DNA of 64,000 bases. Source: Rhizomys pruinosus (taxonomy: Eukaryota > Chordata > Mammalia > Rodentia > Spalacidae). The stretch covers positions 763,132-827,131 of the forward strand of contig VZQC01007129.1 in the NCBI GenBank assembly GCA_009823505.1, given 5' to 3'. Position 1 is the stretch's first letter; every line of letters starts with the position of its first letter. The notes under the pieces are model-generated. The model saw only the letters and a program-made list of their open reading frames with translations. It did no database searches and was not told where the DNA came from. This document shows, one piece after another, positions 23,640-35,240 of this stretch. The position numbers and the translations under genes were made by a program.

Positions 23640-25530
23640 TCGTTTCACATCCCTGTTCTCTGGAATGCCAGGTGGGCACTCTGCTGGCCTTAAAATTCCT
23701 TTGATCTGTGGATTAGCATCCTAGGAGAAGCCTCTACCTGCCACATGTTAATGTCAAAATTATTCTATTTGCTCTTATCCCTTTTCACATGTTATTGTTA
23801 AGTGATTTTTTTACACTCTCTGTGAAGTTTTATAAAGTTGTGTTTCTCCTGAAAGGTTGTTCTCCCCTCACTCCTTTGATATGAACACAATTTTTTAATC
23901 TCTACCAACTGCCTTTCAATATATATAATATATATATATATAATATAAATAATTATATACACACGATGTGTGTGTGTGTGTAATGAGCCTGTATAAAGAA
24001 TGAGAGCAGCTTCTACCTACCTCTCTAGCTCTCTATCCCTCTAACACCCTCGCCCCTTTAATAAATAAGCCTTTACTAAGAGAACCTGTCTGTAGAAATC
24101 CTTTCAGGTAAACAGAGGCTCAGTGGCCTGAGCCTTTCAAGGGAACTCTGCCTGAGTTAGGTACCCCCAATCCACTATCTCCCCAGCCATTCACAGAGGT
24201 CAGGAGTGGAAAATGGAGCTCCCTCAGGAAGTAACAGCCAATGTCTTGCTGTAGGTACCCACTACTTCTTACTCTGAAAATACTTCTACCTCCACTTCCA
24301 CTTAGAATTGAGCACTCTGTAGTTTCTTATTCTCTCCATACTGGGTAATTGTGAGTCTCTGTATTAATTTGTCATATACTGCAAAAGGAAGCTTATCTGA
24401 TGAAAGATAAGATACTCAGTAATCTATGGGTACAAAGCTAAGAACTTAGGAGGCAATTTAAGACCATGCCTATCCTTAAGGCCTATGACCTAGCCATTCA
24501 GTAGCTTTGGTCTTAAGTATCACTACCAAGCATGATTTCTCTCCTGTTATAAGGGATTCTGCAGCATTAGAAGAGCTCTTTTATTTTTGCCTTTTATGAT
24601 GTTGTATTAAAAATATTCCATGTTTAATGTTCTGGACATTTACATATTAAATTTAAAATAATTTTACTCATTTATGAAAAACATAAAAATAAAATCATTA
24701 ATAGCAAAACCTAAACAATTATAGAACCTGTAGTACATCTTATTGGTACTGTGTGGAATCAAAAGATCAATGTAGGAATTCCTGTTTTAATGAAACTGTC
24801 TCATGATTTTTAGATACCTATGTTACATTATTTATTTTATATCAACTTAAATTTTCTAGGCAATGCCATTTGTTTTCATAATCTATGTTGTATACCTATG
24901 GATTGTATTTTATGTAAAAATTTAAAAAATGTTGATGCTACTGCACATGCTTTTGTGCTCTTATTGTCAATTTATGGTTGCTGATAGTACATATTAATGC
25001 AAGTCATTTTGCTTTTCTTTTCTATCCTATAATGTTTCTATACTCACAGATTAATTCTACCAACCTTTCCAGAAAGGCCTATCAAATTTTCTTCATGATC
25101 TTTGCAAACAAAGTTCCTCTTCTCCATTTTAAATTTGGATGCTTTTTCAATCTTAACATTATTTTGTCAGATGACATGGAGTACAACACCTAGTACTAGT
25201 AAGTGGAATTCATTAATTGTAAGGAAGTGATCAGATTGCTAAAATTTGACAGAAGATTAAGCATTTTGTGAAAGGTGACACATGGATGGAATCAGAGCAC
25301 ATGAGAAGATGCTGGTGTTTCTAGGAACTGAGGAAATATAAGTTGCTGCCAAAATGAGTTGTCATTATGTGCCTAATAGAATGACTAAGACTAAAAGAAC
25401 TGACTGTGCCCTGTATGGTCAAGGATGTAGAGAGAATGTAAATCTTATAAACTGCCAAAATGGCTCAATCACTTGGCAAAAATCTGCCATTTAGAAAAAT
25501 GAAAACTCAGCCCTCCTATGTTTTGGAACT
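23640..25530. other. No gene; possible eroded LTR near 23,980-24,120
   Basis: The stretch is mostly unique AT-rich DNA, with TA/TG microsatellites at 23,923-23,985. 'tgtataaagaatgag' (23,990) followed 70 bp later by 'aataaataagcc' (24,060) could be TATA and poly(A) signals of an LTR. No TG...CA ends or partner were identified. Confidence 0.35.
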
Positions 25531-25534
25531 CCCA

Positions 25535-25905
25535 TTACAAAGCCTGCAGGGACTTAAGGAAGAAAGGAATAATTAGATATTTGAATAGGTCGGTGCCTTT
25601 CTCCGTAGGAACCAATGAAGGCTGCTGACCAAACATCATTTCAAATGATGCTAATTTATTTTTGTAATAGGACCATCTAATCCTAAAAAGAACTGTAGGG
25701 AGCAACTCAGACCACGCCTTTCCAGTTTCTGCCCAGAATTTGGTCAATGTTTCCTCTTTCTATAATAGTCCTGTTAGCTCTCTCTACATGTCCTGAACTT
25801 TGGGACTCTGGAAATAGTGTAATTTCCACTGTATTCCCAGAGCAGTAGCCACTCAATTTTATAATTTGTCATTGAAGGCCAGCCCATTGTCAGACCTTAG
25901 AGAGA
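25535..25905 (-). pseudogene. Gammaretrovirus-like integrase remnant
   Basis: On the minus strand the open part (25,535-25,747) reads like the integrase catalytic-core end ('ELLPTVLFRIRW', then 'ASFEMMFGQQPSLV'), the pattern of the LLP-L-R-R and P-E-Y-G region of class I retroviral integrases. Just upstream (25,750-25,905) 'RSDNGLAF' marks the second catalytic Asp region, with frame breaks between. No intact product is possible. It lies downstream, in minus-strand order, of the RT remnant at 26,440-27,130, as expected for one decayed pol gene. Confidence 0.7.
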
Positions 25906-25933
25906 AATGAAGACTAAATCTGGGGCTAATCAC

Positions 25934-26071
25934 TTAGGCAGGGCCTGGGCTTGGAGATCTAAAGATAGTGCCTACCACCCTTCTCTTCAGGTCAAAAGCC
26001 TACCTCATCTCAGGCAGCTGATGCAACTTCCCTTCCTGATGTCACCAGTCACAACAAGAGCACATTCCTCT
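25934..26071 (+). repeat. Sequence shared with the LTR at 53,500
   Basis: From 'ttaggcagggcctgggcttg' to about 26,071 it matches 53,502-53,640 ('gggcttggagatct', 'accacccttctcttc', 'caggcagctgatgcaacttc') in the same plus orientation. It is probably a fragment of that LTR lying within or beside the pol relic. Confidence 0.7.
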
Positions 26072-26439
26072 GGGACAGGGTCTAGGAATTTAGACAGATT
26101 AGCCACAGGTCTTTTCCAGGGTCACAAAGTTCCGGTCAGCATGCCTTGGCCACCTCCTGATATTCATCCTGGAACAGTTGAGAGTGTTTGGCAATGACAG
26201 GTAGTCCTAATGCTGAGTGACATTAACTCCTCCTTAAGTTTTTGGAAGGCCTCTTTTTCTTTTTCCTTCCAGCTCAGGGCACAACTCCCTCCTAAAATCT
26301 GATATACTATCTTGGCTATATCTGCAAAGCTGGGTATCCAAAGTTTACAGTATCTAATTATCCCAGGAATTCTCTCACTTGCCTCTTGTCATGTGCTTCA
26401 AGGAATATTCTGGATAGTTTGGATCCTTCTCAGGATCCT

Positions 26440-27130
26440 GCTACTTACCTTTAGGCAGTATCCTAGATAAATTACCTGGTTGGCACACAACTGGGCTTTT
26501 TGGAGGACCTAAGGTAACCCAGTTATTGGAGTGTTTTGAAGAGTCCTTCCATGGCGTGTCTGCACTTGTTCTGGGTGTGGGCAAAGATATCATACACATA
26601 CTCTAACAGGGTGATTTTCAGGTACCTTTGACAGTATTCACGGAAATCTGTGCTGAGAGCTTCATCAAATAGGGTGGGAAATTCATGACTCTTTTCAGTA
26701 CCCAAGTTCAGGTCAAGTGGCCACTAATCCCTACCTTCTTTGGGGTCTTTCCATTTGAAGGCAAATATGGGATGACTCACAGTTCCCAGAAGTAAAGAGA
26801 AAAAAATCATCTTTTAAATTTAAGATGGTGTGCACAATTTTGTTAGTGTCTACTAAACTGAGAAGGGTTTAGGTGCTTGGTACGGCTTGATGAATAACTT
26901 CCATTCTCTTATTAACTTCCCTTAAGTCCTGAACAAAGCAATAGTATTTGGTGCCTGGTTTAATGACTGGAAGTAGAGGAGTATTCCATGAGGAATGGCA
27001 GGGAACTAGAATATTGGTGTCTCTAAGGCTGTAAATATGCTTTGTGACATCAGCCTTAGATTCTCTTGGGATTGGGTATTGTTTACTCTCATCAGAGATG
27101 CAGAATTCAGGAGTTGAACTGGCTGTCCCT
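26440..27130 (-). pseudogene. Gammaretrovirus-like reverse transcriptase remnant
   Basis: The minus strand shows the RT start region (open 27,130-26,869: '[10 protein letters not shown]', '[10 protein letters not shown]') and the palm region (open 26,705-26,523: 'FPTLFDEALS', then 'YVYD'). In active enzymes the last motif is Y-x-D-D; here the first Asp is Tyr, so the catalytic pair is lost. Several stops and frameshifts separate the two blocks, and 'YLGYCLK' follows near 26,460. The family (class I/ERV1 pol) is clear from these motifs; it is non-functional. Confidence 0.85.
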
Positions 27131-27139
27131 GATGGGGAA

Positions 27140-27261
27140 GGGAGAGGAAGAAAGGACTTGGAGCACAGGTAAACTGGACAGGTCAAAGGAGACCTGGGAG
27201 TTGGCCACAAGTGACCGAAAAACTCATTTATTGGCAGGAGATTAAGGTCTTATATAGTAGC
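27140..27261 (-). repeat. LTR-like block (TATA and poly(A) signals), copy 1
   Basis: On the minus strand 'actatataagacc' is followed within 30 bp by an AATAAA, the spacing seen in retroviral R regions. The whole 122 bp recurs at 30,604-30,726 with about 10% differences. Here it directly precedes the RT remnant. Confidence 0.6.
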
Positions 27262-27424
27262 TAATCTAAGAGAATTTTGCATTAGTTTCATGAGGAGGGA
27301 GTTTCATGTTCCCAGTACTTTGGGACTGTTTTCCATTATTCTGTATTCATCTGACAAAGGGTTAAGTTAACAGAATACCTGCATGTGGGTTCTTTAGATC
27401 CAGAGTGGACTCATTTTCTTTTTT

Positions 27425-27625
27425 CTTTTTTTTTTTATTTAATTTTTATTGATGCTTTGTGCATTTCATACATCATTTTCCAATTCAGATCAGACATATT
27501 TCCCTTTCCCTTCCCCCCCACCCCCTCCCCATCCCAGATAATTCATTCTTCCATAACTGTCCTGCATCTTTCTCTCAGTTTTTTTTTTTTTCATTTTTTA
27601 GCTATAAGTGATAATCCATGAGTAC
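27425..27625 (-). repeat. L1 3' UTR end
   Basis: The minus strand matches 10,387-10,558: 'gctaaaaaatg', an A-run, 'gatgcaggacagttatgg', G-rich tract, 'aatgatgtatgaaatgcac', AATAAA and A tail. Confidence 0.8.
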
Positions 27626-28077
27626 AAGCATCCTTCATGCAAAACCAATTGGCAGGCTGTTGTGCCCAAACCCCCACAGCCCCACCATCCAGTGGGGGGT
27701 GACAGGTTGTTTGTTCAATCAAGTTGATCAAATGAGTGTCCAGACTACATCGCTGTAGTTTCACCATTCACCCCAATCACAGCCTTTACATTCTACCACG
27801 CCCCCTCTTCCGCAGATTGTTCCCTAGGCTTAGAAAAGGGGCACAGGTGGATGAGAAGTAAAACAGTCCACTCTCTCTGGAGCTGTTGACTTGGACTCTG
27901 GTCAATTCTGGCTGTTTCCTTTCATGGGCTGACAGTTTGTCCAGGAGTAACCTTTCGATCCTACTAATGAAGCACAAGCAATTAGATATATTGGTATTTA
28001 AGCAGCACTAATAGTTATGGTAGGTTACTTTGGCATAGACACATATGTTTGGATGATATGTTAATCCATGAATTACA
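27626..28077 (-). repeat. 450-bp repeat also present at 60,470-60,960
   Basis: This is the reverse complement of 60,470-60,960 over its length, so the pair preserves parallel chance frames (63 codons). On the minus strand it begins 'tgtaattcatgg' right after a G-run/A-run (aacaggggggaaaa), like a polypurine tract plus LTR start, yet it ends in L1-type 'gctaaaaaatg'. It is either an LTR fragment or an L1-linked retroposon; I cannot decide. Confidence 0.6.
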
Positions 28078-28949
28078 TTTTCCCCCCTGTTAAATATGAC
28101 AGGGTCTTACTGTGGCTTATAACATCTCCTAACCTGCAGAGGATGTAAGCTTGTGGTATCAGCCATGGGTTATTCCTCCAAGGAGAGAGCCAATAGCCAA
28201 TTAGATTTGGGATATACAGGCACATGGCTGCCTCTGCTGCACAGTATTTCCAGGCAGGTGAGGTGTAGCTGGTGCTGACGGTGGGGTCTTGCTTGACTCA
28301 GGGAGACCCATATTTGCTTTATTGGTTTAGCGGCCTTTGGTAACACTCTCTGGCATTCCAGAGGCCATCTGTACACTTGTATGTGTGGTCTCAATACATC
28401 CCTCCCATGTTAATGTCAGGTCTTCAGCAGCAGGGTCTTATCGCCTCTCCTTCTGCAGGTATCCCAACTTAGAGGCAAGGAGCCCTTACCTTTTGTGGGG
28501 CCTTGGATCCCCTGGCCAACATCTCCCTGGTAGAACAATCCATTGCTGATGTCAGAGCTCCTGGATTAATATACTTTGCCTAAGTGCATAGCCCAAGGAC
28601 TTTAGTATTATATTTGGTTCTGAACAGAGTATAATCCTTTTCACAGTTCTTATGTCTATTAGTCAATTAAAGAAGGCATTTTTACTGGTTTTATAAGAGA
28701 TTGCCTCTATAATAGTTGTCTCCAATTTACAGTTGGAGAACAACCTCATCATCGTCATATTTCTCCTTGTTCTATGGGGGGGAAGGCAAGAAAGTCTCTC
28801 ATATCAAAACCTTTGTGGCACCTAGAAGGTATAAGTTTCATTAGGACTCATTATAAATAGTTGTTACATGTAGGATCCACAGAGGGGTTCGATGTTTATG
28901 GCAATCTGAGGCTTTTCTTCCTTTCAGTGTTCACACGGGTCAACCTTTC
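28078..28949 (-). other. Probable ERV internal sequence, unassigned
   Basis: It lies between the protease remnant and a polypurine-like tract on the minus strand. Only broken frames remain (74 codons at 28,170-28,394), and none matches a retroviral domain I can name. Confidence 0.4.
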
Positions 28950-29735
28950 AGTTGCCACTTTTTGGTACATCCTACTCAATGCAAAGCTGTATCTTTTCTT
29001 TCTCAGCCGTTAAGTTGGTGACATTTTGTCCTGTTGGAACAAACAAATCTTCATTTTCAATGAACATAATGGCAGCAACAAGCTTCCTCAATAATTCTTT
29101 GCCAGTCAGGGGATATGGAAAATTTGGCATAACAAGAACAGAATAACTTCCAGTAACTTGTCCTAGATTTACTTCTCATGTGATTGTCCAAGCATATTTT
29201 CCAGTCCCCATGGCCCCTTAATTTTTGTTTTTCTTCTTGTAAGTGCACCCAGGGTTTGGGTGAGTAGTTAATGGTTATGGTGGTTTGAATGAGTGTCCCC
29301 CATAGACCGTAAGTATTCAGACATTTGTCTCCAGTTGGTGGCACTGTTTTTGGAGGTCTTAGAAGGTGTGGCCATGCTAGAGGAAGTACGTTATTGGGGG
29401 CAGGCTTAGTGAGTTTAACAAGCCTTGTGGTCTCCAGTTGCTCTCTCTGCTTCCTGTGCTCATTGCGAGATGTGACCCTCGGTTTGTTGCTCCAGTCTCC
29501 AGCCGCCATGCCTCCCACCACAATGGACTCTAATTCCCTGGAACCGTCAATCATAAGCTCAAATAAACTCTTCCTTTTATAAGTTCCTTGGTCATGGTGT
29601 TTTATCGCAGCAACAGAAAAGTGACTAATACAATGGGCTACACAAGTATCCATCAGGAACCAGAGAGTCTTGTCCCCAACTTTTTCAGGGACCATGGACT
29701 CCTGGGGCTTATTGGTATGGGGCCTTAGCCCCATC
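28950..29735 (-). pseudogene. Gammaretrovirus-like protease remnant, split by a MaLR LTR
   Basis: On the minus strand, 29,735-29,640 carries a start like class I protease, with the catalytic triad region reading 'FLMDTC' (D-T-C instead of D-T/S-G). The other end (29,270-28,950) shows the 'LTGKELLRKL' block, corresponding to the L-G-R-D-L-L helix of such proteases, with frame breaks. The 29,275-29,632 MaLR LTR sits between the halves. The long 225-codon frame across this region is a fusion through the LTR, not a gene. Confidence 0.7.
29275..29632 (+). mobile_element. ORR1-type MaLR solo LTR
   Basis: It begins 'tatggtggtttgaatgag' and ends 'aaaagtgactaataca', with 'ttggtggcactgttt', an AATAAA at 29,563 and 'cttggtcatggtgtttta' in the order of ORR1-like MaLR LTRs. 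A 4-5 bp direct repeat (aatgg) at the ends fits ERVL-type insertion. It inserted into the minus-strand protease remnant. Confidence 0.8.
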
Positions 29736-29769
29736 CGTCTGTGCCTGTAAGACTGAAGACTTCTCTTTA

Positions 29770-30590
29770 TTTTTCATGCTTATGTTGTGGAAACTCATTC
29801 TTCCAAGATGCTTTCTCCTTATATGCACACTAGTCCTTTTCTAGCCTGGCTCAAGCCTGATTCAGTTGCCTGGGGTAGTTTCAGTGTCTATTTTCTCCTT
29901 CCATGAAAGCACACCCCATTATTCTAGTCAGTACCTTGCCTTTCTTTTCATCAATGTCCTTATTGTTGAGGAGCTTCTGAGCTATTTCTAAAGGCTGTGA
30001 CCTGTTTCAAATTACCCTAGTTTCTGTAACTTCCTAAGGATCTGAGGCGGACTGGGTCACGAGGCCAATATTAATTACCCACTGGTTTTGCAGGACTGGA
30101 TCAATCAGGGTAAATTCCAGGTAACCATTCTAGAGATGCTCCAGAAACACAAAATAAGAATCCTTATTGCTCTGAATAATCTTGGATACCTTGGAGGCAT
30201 TAATTGACTTTCTGGCTGCTGCTCTCTTTCTGGTCAGTTGGGCATGAAGATGGGTGTCTAATGCTCCATTACCTTGCCGTTGGGGTCCCAAGTTGATAGA
30301 GTCGAGGACAAGATCCCTGTGATCCAACAATCAGCATCCTCTCCAGTTGCCCCAGTGCCTGCTGTGGTTTCTCTGGCTTCATTCATGATTTTAACCCTTT
30401 CCTTACACTAAAAAGAGTGCCTAGAAGCTACCTATAATCAGCCTGTGTGGGCTCCTGACCAAAGAAAGCAGTTTCCAATTTACTGATAAGGGTCTGGAGT
30501 TTCGTAGGGCAGTGGGTTTCCCAGGTGTCTGTGTGCATGGGTCATTGCCCTCTCGGCATATGTAAAGTTGTTTCACTCATGCACCAGGCC
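29770..30590 (-). pseudogene. Gammaretrovirus-like gag (CA-NC) remnant
   Basis: On the minus strand the capsid region runs from about 30,590 ('QTLISKLETAFF', 'LLGTLFSV') to 'SKIIQSNKDSYFVFLEHL' (30,190-30,130), the pattern of the class I capsid C-terminal domain. A degraded nucleocapsid follows near 29,850, where one expected Cys is lost ('CAY', stop, 'KEKASWKNEFPQ'). Order gag, protease and pol on the minus strand supports one original provirus. Stops and shifts are frequent. Confidence 0.7.
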
Positions 30591-30603
30591 AGAGGCAGGG
30601 GGG

Positions 30604-30726
30604 ATGGAGAGGAAGGAAGGACTTGGTGTACAGGTAAACTGGACAGGTCAAAGGAGAACTGGGAGTTGGCCTCAAGGGACCGAAAAACTGGTTTATTGGT
30701 AGGAGATTAAGGTCTTATATAGTAGC
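30604..30726 (-). repeat. LTR-like block, copy 2
   Basis: Repeat of 27,140-27,261 with the same TATA-like (tatataag) and AATAAA signals on the minus strand. Here it lies just upstream of the gag remnant, the place expected for a 5' LTR end. Confidence 0.6.
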
Positions 30727-31451
30727 AATTGGCAGACTTCTGGCAAGAATGGGGTTGTGGGGGGTGCATGGGAAATTTACAGTGCACTTTCTACAAAAGC
30801 TTTGCTTATTCTAGTTTGCAGAGGCTCCAGTTGGTTCAAACCAAGATGTGCTCTTTAGAAACAGGTCCAGGAATGTGATCCCTTTTACCAAACCCCCAAA
30901 GGGGCTTCAGGGTTGATGATTGTCCATCAGCAATCAGAGGCAAGCCCGGCTCCCCAGCCTTTGCAAGGTTGTCAGGGAAAAAGCCTTCTCCCTTATTGCT
31001 TCAGCCAAATTGAATATTGGGTCCTACAGTGTTTATCAGAGAAAAGGGGATTTTGAATTTTCCAGTTATACAAATCACTGGTTGAAAAGGGAACATAGAC
31101 CATAAAGGGGGATCTGTGGGCTCCCTTGTGCATAGGGGATCCACTCAGTAGTACTTCCCTAAGTGGAAGAGTGGCTATAGGAGAGGAGAGGCCAGACTGG
31201 GGTGGGGTAAAATCCACCTGCTCTGAGTATTACGGGTGAAACAGGGTTAGGGACAGGTAGGGATTGGGGGCTGCAAGGACAGCAGAGGTGCCCAGACACA
31301 GTTGGATCCTGTACTGGTTGGGTTTGAACACTGTAGGGGCCAGAACTGAAGGCTCAAGCTTCTTACTTACAGGCCTGGTAACTATAACATTGGAGGCCTG
31401 TTTCAAATCATGAAAGTTCTGTAGCATGCAGTCTGGAAGGGGGCTGGCTGC
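30727..31451. other. No gene; possible U3 of the minus-strand LTR
   Basis: It joins the LTR-like block on the left and the plus-strand LTR on the right. Overlapping minus-strand frames at 31,230-31,698 extend into that LTR and are not coding. Confidence 0.35.
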
Positions 31452-31963
31452 TGTAAGGTGGGCAGTCCTCTGAAAGGAACAGACTTTTGATGCTGAAGCT
31501 TTTCTCAAACCTAAGAGGTACTGCTTCTCTAAGGGAGGAGTCAGAGATCCAGTGACTCTTCTGGCTTGCATAGAGGGAGGGGCTAAGGGCAAAGCCAAGC
31601 TTCAGGGCACAATGCTCACTGGGAACACATGCAGAGAACTCTCGGAGCTGACAGTACCATGTTGGGGGTGGAACGAGGGGCATATAAAAGTCAGCCACAT
31701 GGGGGCTGGCATTCTCTTGTCATTTGGTTATCATGGGCAGAGGTTACTGGATTCATGTCAGGAGTGGGCAGTCATGGGGGAAAAGAAAATCACTGCTTGG
31801 CTAATAAGTGATATAGTACACCTATCACCTGTAGTCAAGCCTGAATAAACTCTTTAGTCTCCCCAAAATTAAATTAGTGTCTGCTCTTTGATTTTCCTGG
31901 AAACCAGATAGCAGCAGAGGCAGGACACCACATGTGTATCTCCTATTAGAAATCTCTGAAACA
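31452..31963 (+). mobile_element. 5' LTR of a plus-strand LTR retroelement
   Basis: It begins 'tgtaaggtggg' and ends near 'aatctctgaaaca'. A TATA box (catataaaag, 31,681) and AATAAA (31,844) are in LTR order. It pairs with 35,241-35,832, sharing 'aagggaggagtcagagatcc', 'cttgcatagagggag', 'catataaaag' and 'aagcctgaataa'. The copies differ at many sites, so the provirus is old. Its family is not recognised. Confidence 0.8.
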
Positions 31964-34900
31964 AACTGCTGACTAGCAGGATTATGCAAAAGTAAGGACT
32001 CAGGAAAAGTGATAGAATTCTACCCTTTATGGGGCAAGAAAATAGTAACTGAAATAAAGCTGGAGGAAATTGCAGAGGTAACCCTGGCAGTGTGGATTGT
32101 CTGTATAATGTTGGCAAGTATAGCAGCAGCAGTACAGATTGTGCAATGAACTTTAAAATGTGGAACTAGAGTGAAGTATATAGGTGAATAGGGTCAGTGA
32201 GAAAAATTCCAGGCTGGTCATCAACTTCTAAGTGGTACAAAGTAACATGTTAATTGGCCAGTGGGGTCTACCACATGAATATGGGGATTTTTTTTATTTT
32301 TTTTATTAATTTTATTTATTTCTGTATGTGTATGAATGTACTGCCTGCATGCAAGTCTGTGCACCCGTGTCGTGCAATGCCGCGGAGGTCAGAAGAGGGT
32401 CTCAGATTCCCCTGGAGCTGGAGTTCTCCTGGAATTGGAGTTTCAGACGGCTCTCGGCCGCCATGTGGGTGCTGGGGATCGAACCCAGGTCCTCTGTAAG
32501 AGCAGTCGGTGCTCTTAACCGCTAGGCCATCTCTCCAGCCCCAAATATGGGGATGTTTTAAAAACCACAGAGGGCCTACAGCAAACTTTATGAGCCCTGG
32601 AAATAGTGGACCAAGGATGGGATGTATAATAACCTGTGGCCAAGATGGCCTGGATATTACTTCATGTTATTAAGGATGGATACCAAATAAAGAAGACAAC
32701 CCAAAGAGAGATTAAAATTTAAGGGAAAAATTAGAGCAAGAATGAAATAAGAGGCTGGCTTCCTCAGTATTTGGTTCTGACCTTGCGAGTAACTTGCATA
32801 AAAGAGAAAAGGAAGTAAAAGTGACAGCCTTTCATTGTTCACAGCTAGGAGACCAGGGAGAAAAATCAGATAATAATAAGAGGAGAGTGATGTAGAAAAT
32901 GCACCAGATGCCCCTCAGTTTGACCTTTAATACAAATAAAGGAAAATTCGATGTTTCAACACACTAATGGTGGTCTTAGCAAAGGCCCAGTGCAAGAAAC
33001 TAAGATAGTCAGAGAATTCTACACCATCAGAATTGTTAGAATTGGGAAATACTTCCAAACAGGTGATGAAGGAGCACCTCATCACCTGGCTTGTGAGGCT
33101 GTGAGACATGGGAGCAGATGGAATTATTTTAAATGGTGCAGAAGCAGAAAAGTTGAGTAATGTAACCAACCAGTCCTCCTTGAGACATAAGCTACATAGC
33201 CCAAGACAGAACAGAGGGAAAAAGTTCCCAGTGCATTGGCTAATAAAAGCTATTTAGAGACAGGTGGTTATCCCCAATAGAGTTTCCCATAAATATCAGG
33301 GGGTGGATAGTGACAGAAAATGGGCAAGTGCTACTGAGGAAACTAGGTATGAGAAAAGCAATATATATAGTGCACAGTTCACTAGGCTAGATAAGGCCAT
33401 TTACCAGTGATTTAAGAAAAAGATTGATTGAACAAGGACATAGAGAGTAGTATGAAACTTTGATGGCTGTGCTGAGCCTCTTGAAAGGACAGGGTCTTTA
33501 TAAAGTAGGAGAGGCTTTGCCAAATACAGGTGATTTAGAGCCACATGTAAACTTTGTCTCTAGAAGAGTGAAGCAACCTAAAGGAGATATAGAAAGGACA
33601 AAACAGAAAAGGAAATCTGCTTGGGTTACAATAAGGCAAATGAGGCAGCATTTATGTCAAGAGAAGGTCCTAAAGAAAAAAAAAAAAAAAAAAGAGAGAA
33701 AAGCCAAATTCTGTGAAGTACCTCTGGAAAGCTTTAAAGCCTGAGGAACAGTTCACAGAAGGCATACAAAGGATAAAAACTATTGAGAGGGTGGATAATG
33801 AAGCTCCCAGGGAAAACAGAGTACCTTTCTCTTCTGAGAAAAGTCTTGCTGTGGGTAGGAGCAGTTTGCCCAGCTGGTGCTCCCCATAGCAGCCAGATGG
33901 TGTAAATAAAAAGCAGGTGTTGTGACTAGAGCCAGGAGTCAGACCCAGGGTCTGCATGATCCAGTGAACCAGGAAGTACAGAAGAGGCAAATAGAGACCT
34001 ATTCCTCCTTGGCCCTGTACAGGGATAAGCAGCATGAGCCAGGCTCAATGAGTCTCATGAAGGACAGGGAGACTGCATGTATTAATCCCAGGATATGAAA
34101 TGGTTTCAAGAAAATGATTACAGATACCAAAGAGCTAATTGAATTAATTTAGGCTCTTTTCCATGCTATTATACCCAAGAAGAATCTTTTCAGACAACTG
34201 GTAAAAATAGATAAAATCTTCCTATTCTCTGTTGGACCTGGTTGATGTTTGATTTACTATCTAATATTAATGTGTGTTTTAAAGATGTGAGACCTGTTGG
34301 AAAGATATCAAGTACATCTGAAGAAACAAAGATAAAGAGTAAATTCATTAATGGGGTACCAGGACAGGATTTAAGTATGGAATTCTTGGGAGCCTTATCA
34401 TTAGAGAAGACATATTGGTAAATAAAATCTTCAGTACAGGGGTGGGCTGTCCTACTAGGAGCTGTTGGCCAGGGAGACTCTAGAGACCACCAAAACAAAT
34501 GCTATTGCCTCTAATATTGGTTACACAGACGAAATGCATAGTAAGACCCTATTGCTGAAGATATGGCATGAAGTGAGCATGAGAGAGATTATTTTGGAAA
34601 ATTGTCCTGCTAATGGACAGCCTGTCTTCATAGTGTTAGAGCGTGCTATGCAGATCACTGGGGAGGAATGGTCCCAGAATTTCTACTACAGATATCACAT
34701 CCTACACTTTTACATTCAAAGAAGATAGTAGTGCAATAGTGGAAGCCTAGTACATGTGCCCCCAGAAAATAATGCCAATTGGATTTATGGCCTACTCCCT
34801 GGAGGGAGGGTAGAAAATTGATACTATAAACTAGATTGACTCCTAGTGGTAGGAAACTTTATAGGCTCTAATAAAAAGCTATTGCCATCCTTTTGTAAAA

Positions 34901-35240
34901 GAGCTGTGATGCCCCAACTAAGATACCACCCAAGCAATTGTGTTTGTGCCCATAGCATGACGCTGTAATGGTTAATGTTTGTTTAGATTTTTGTGCTTTG
35001 TGCTATTTGTTTTATTAGTAGGAATAAAAGGATACCCCTAAAATGAGCCAACTGTACCTGGAAAACAGAAGATAAGCAGACCTGAGAACTTGATTTCTCA
35101 CTGCATAAGATCAAAAAAGGAAAAAAAAAGAGAATAAATACAGCTTCCCACCTCTCTCCCTTTCCCACTTCCCTCCTAGATCCAAGGACCCTTGCATAAT
35201 AAAGGTGGAAACATTTTAACTGACAGAGGAAGGGGTGGGG
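31964..35240 (+). mobile_element. Internal region of the same LTR element, decayed
   Basis: It lies between the two matched LTRs and holds a B2 insertion (32,289-32,543). Short frames (32,951-33,160, 33,460-33,744 and 34,465-34,728, plus) have no domain that I can identify with confidence. A purine-rich run (about 35,110-35,130) precedes the 3' LTR but is not adjacent to it. No primer site was recognised. Confidence 0.6.
32289..32543 (-). mobile_element. B2-type SINE, full length
   Basis: Near-consensus minus-strand B2. The duplication aatatggggat lies at 32,278-32,288 and 32,544-32,554. Confidence 0.97.

Noticed and set aside
27786..27977. 63-codon frame conserved with 60,575-60,766
   Set aside because: Conservation is explained by two copies of the same repeat; no start context or domain.
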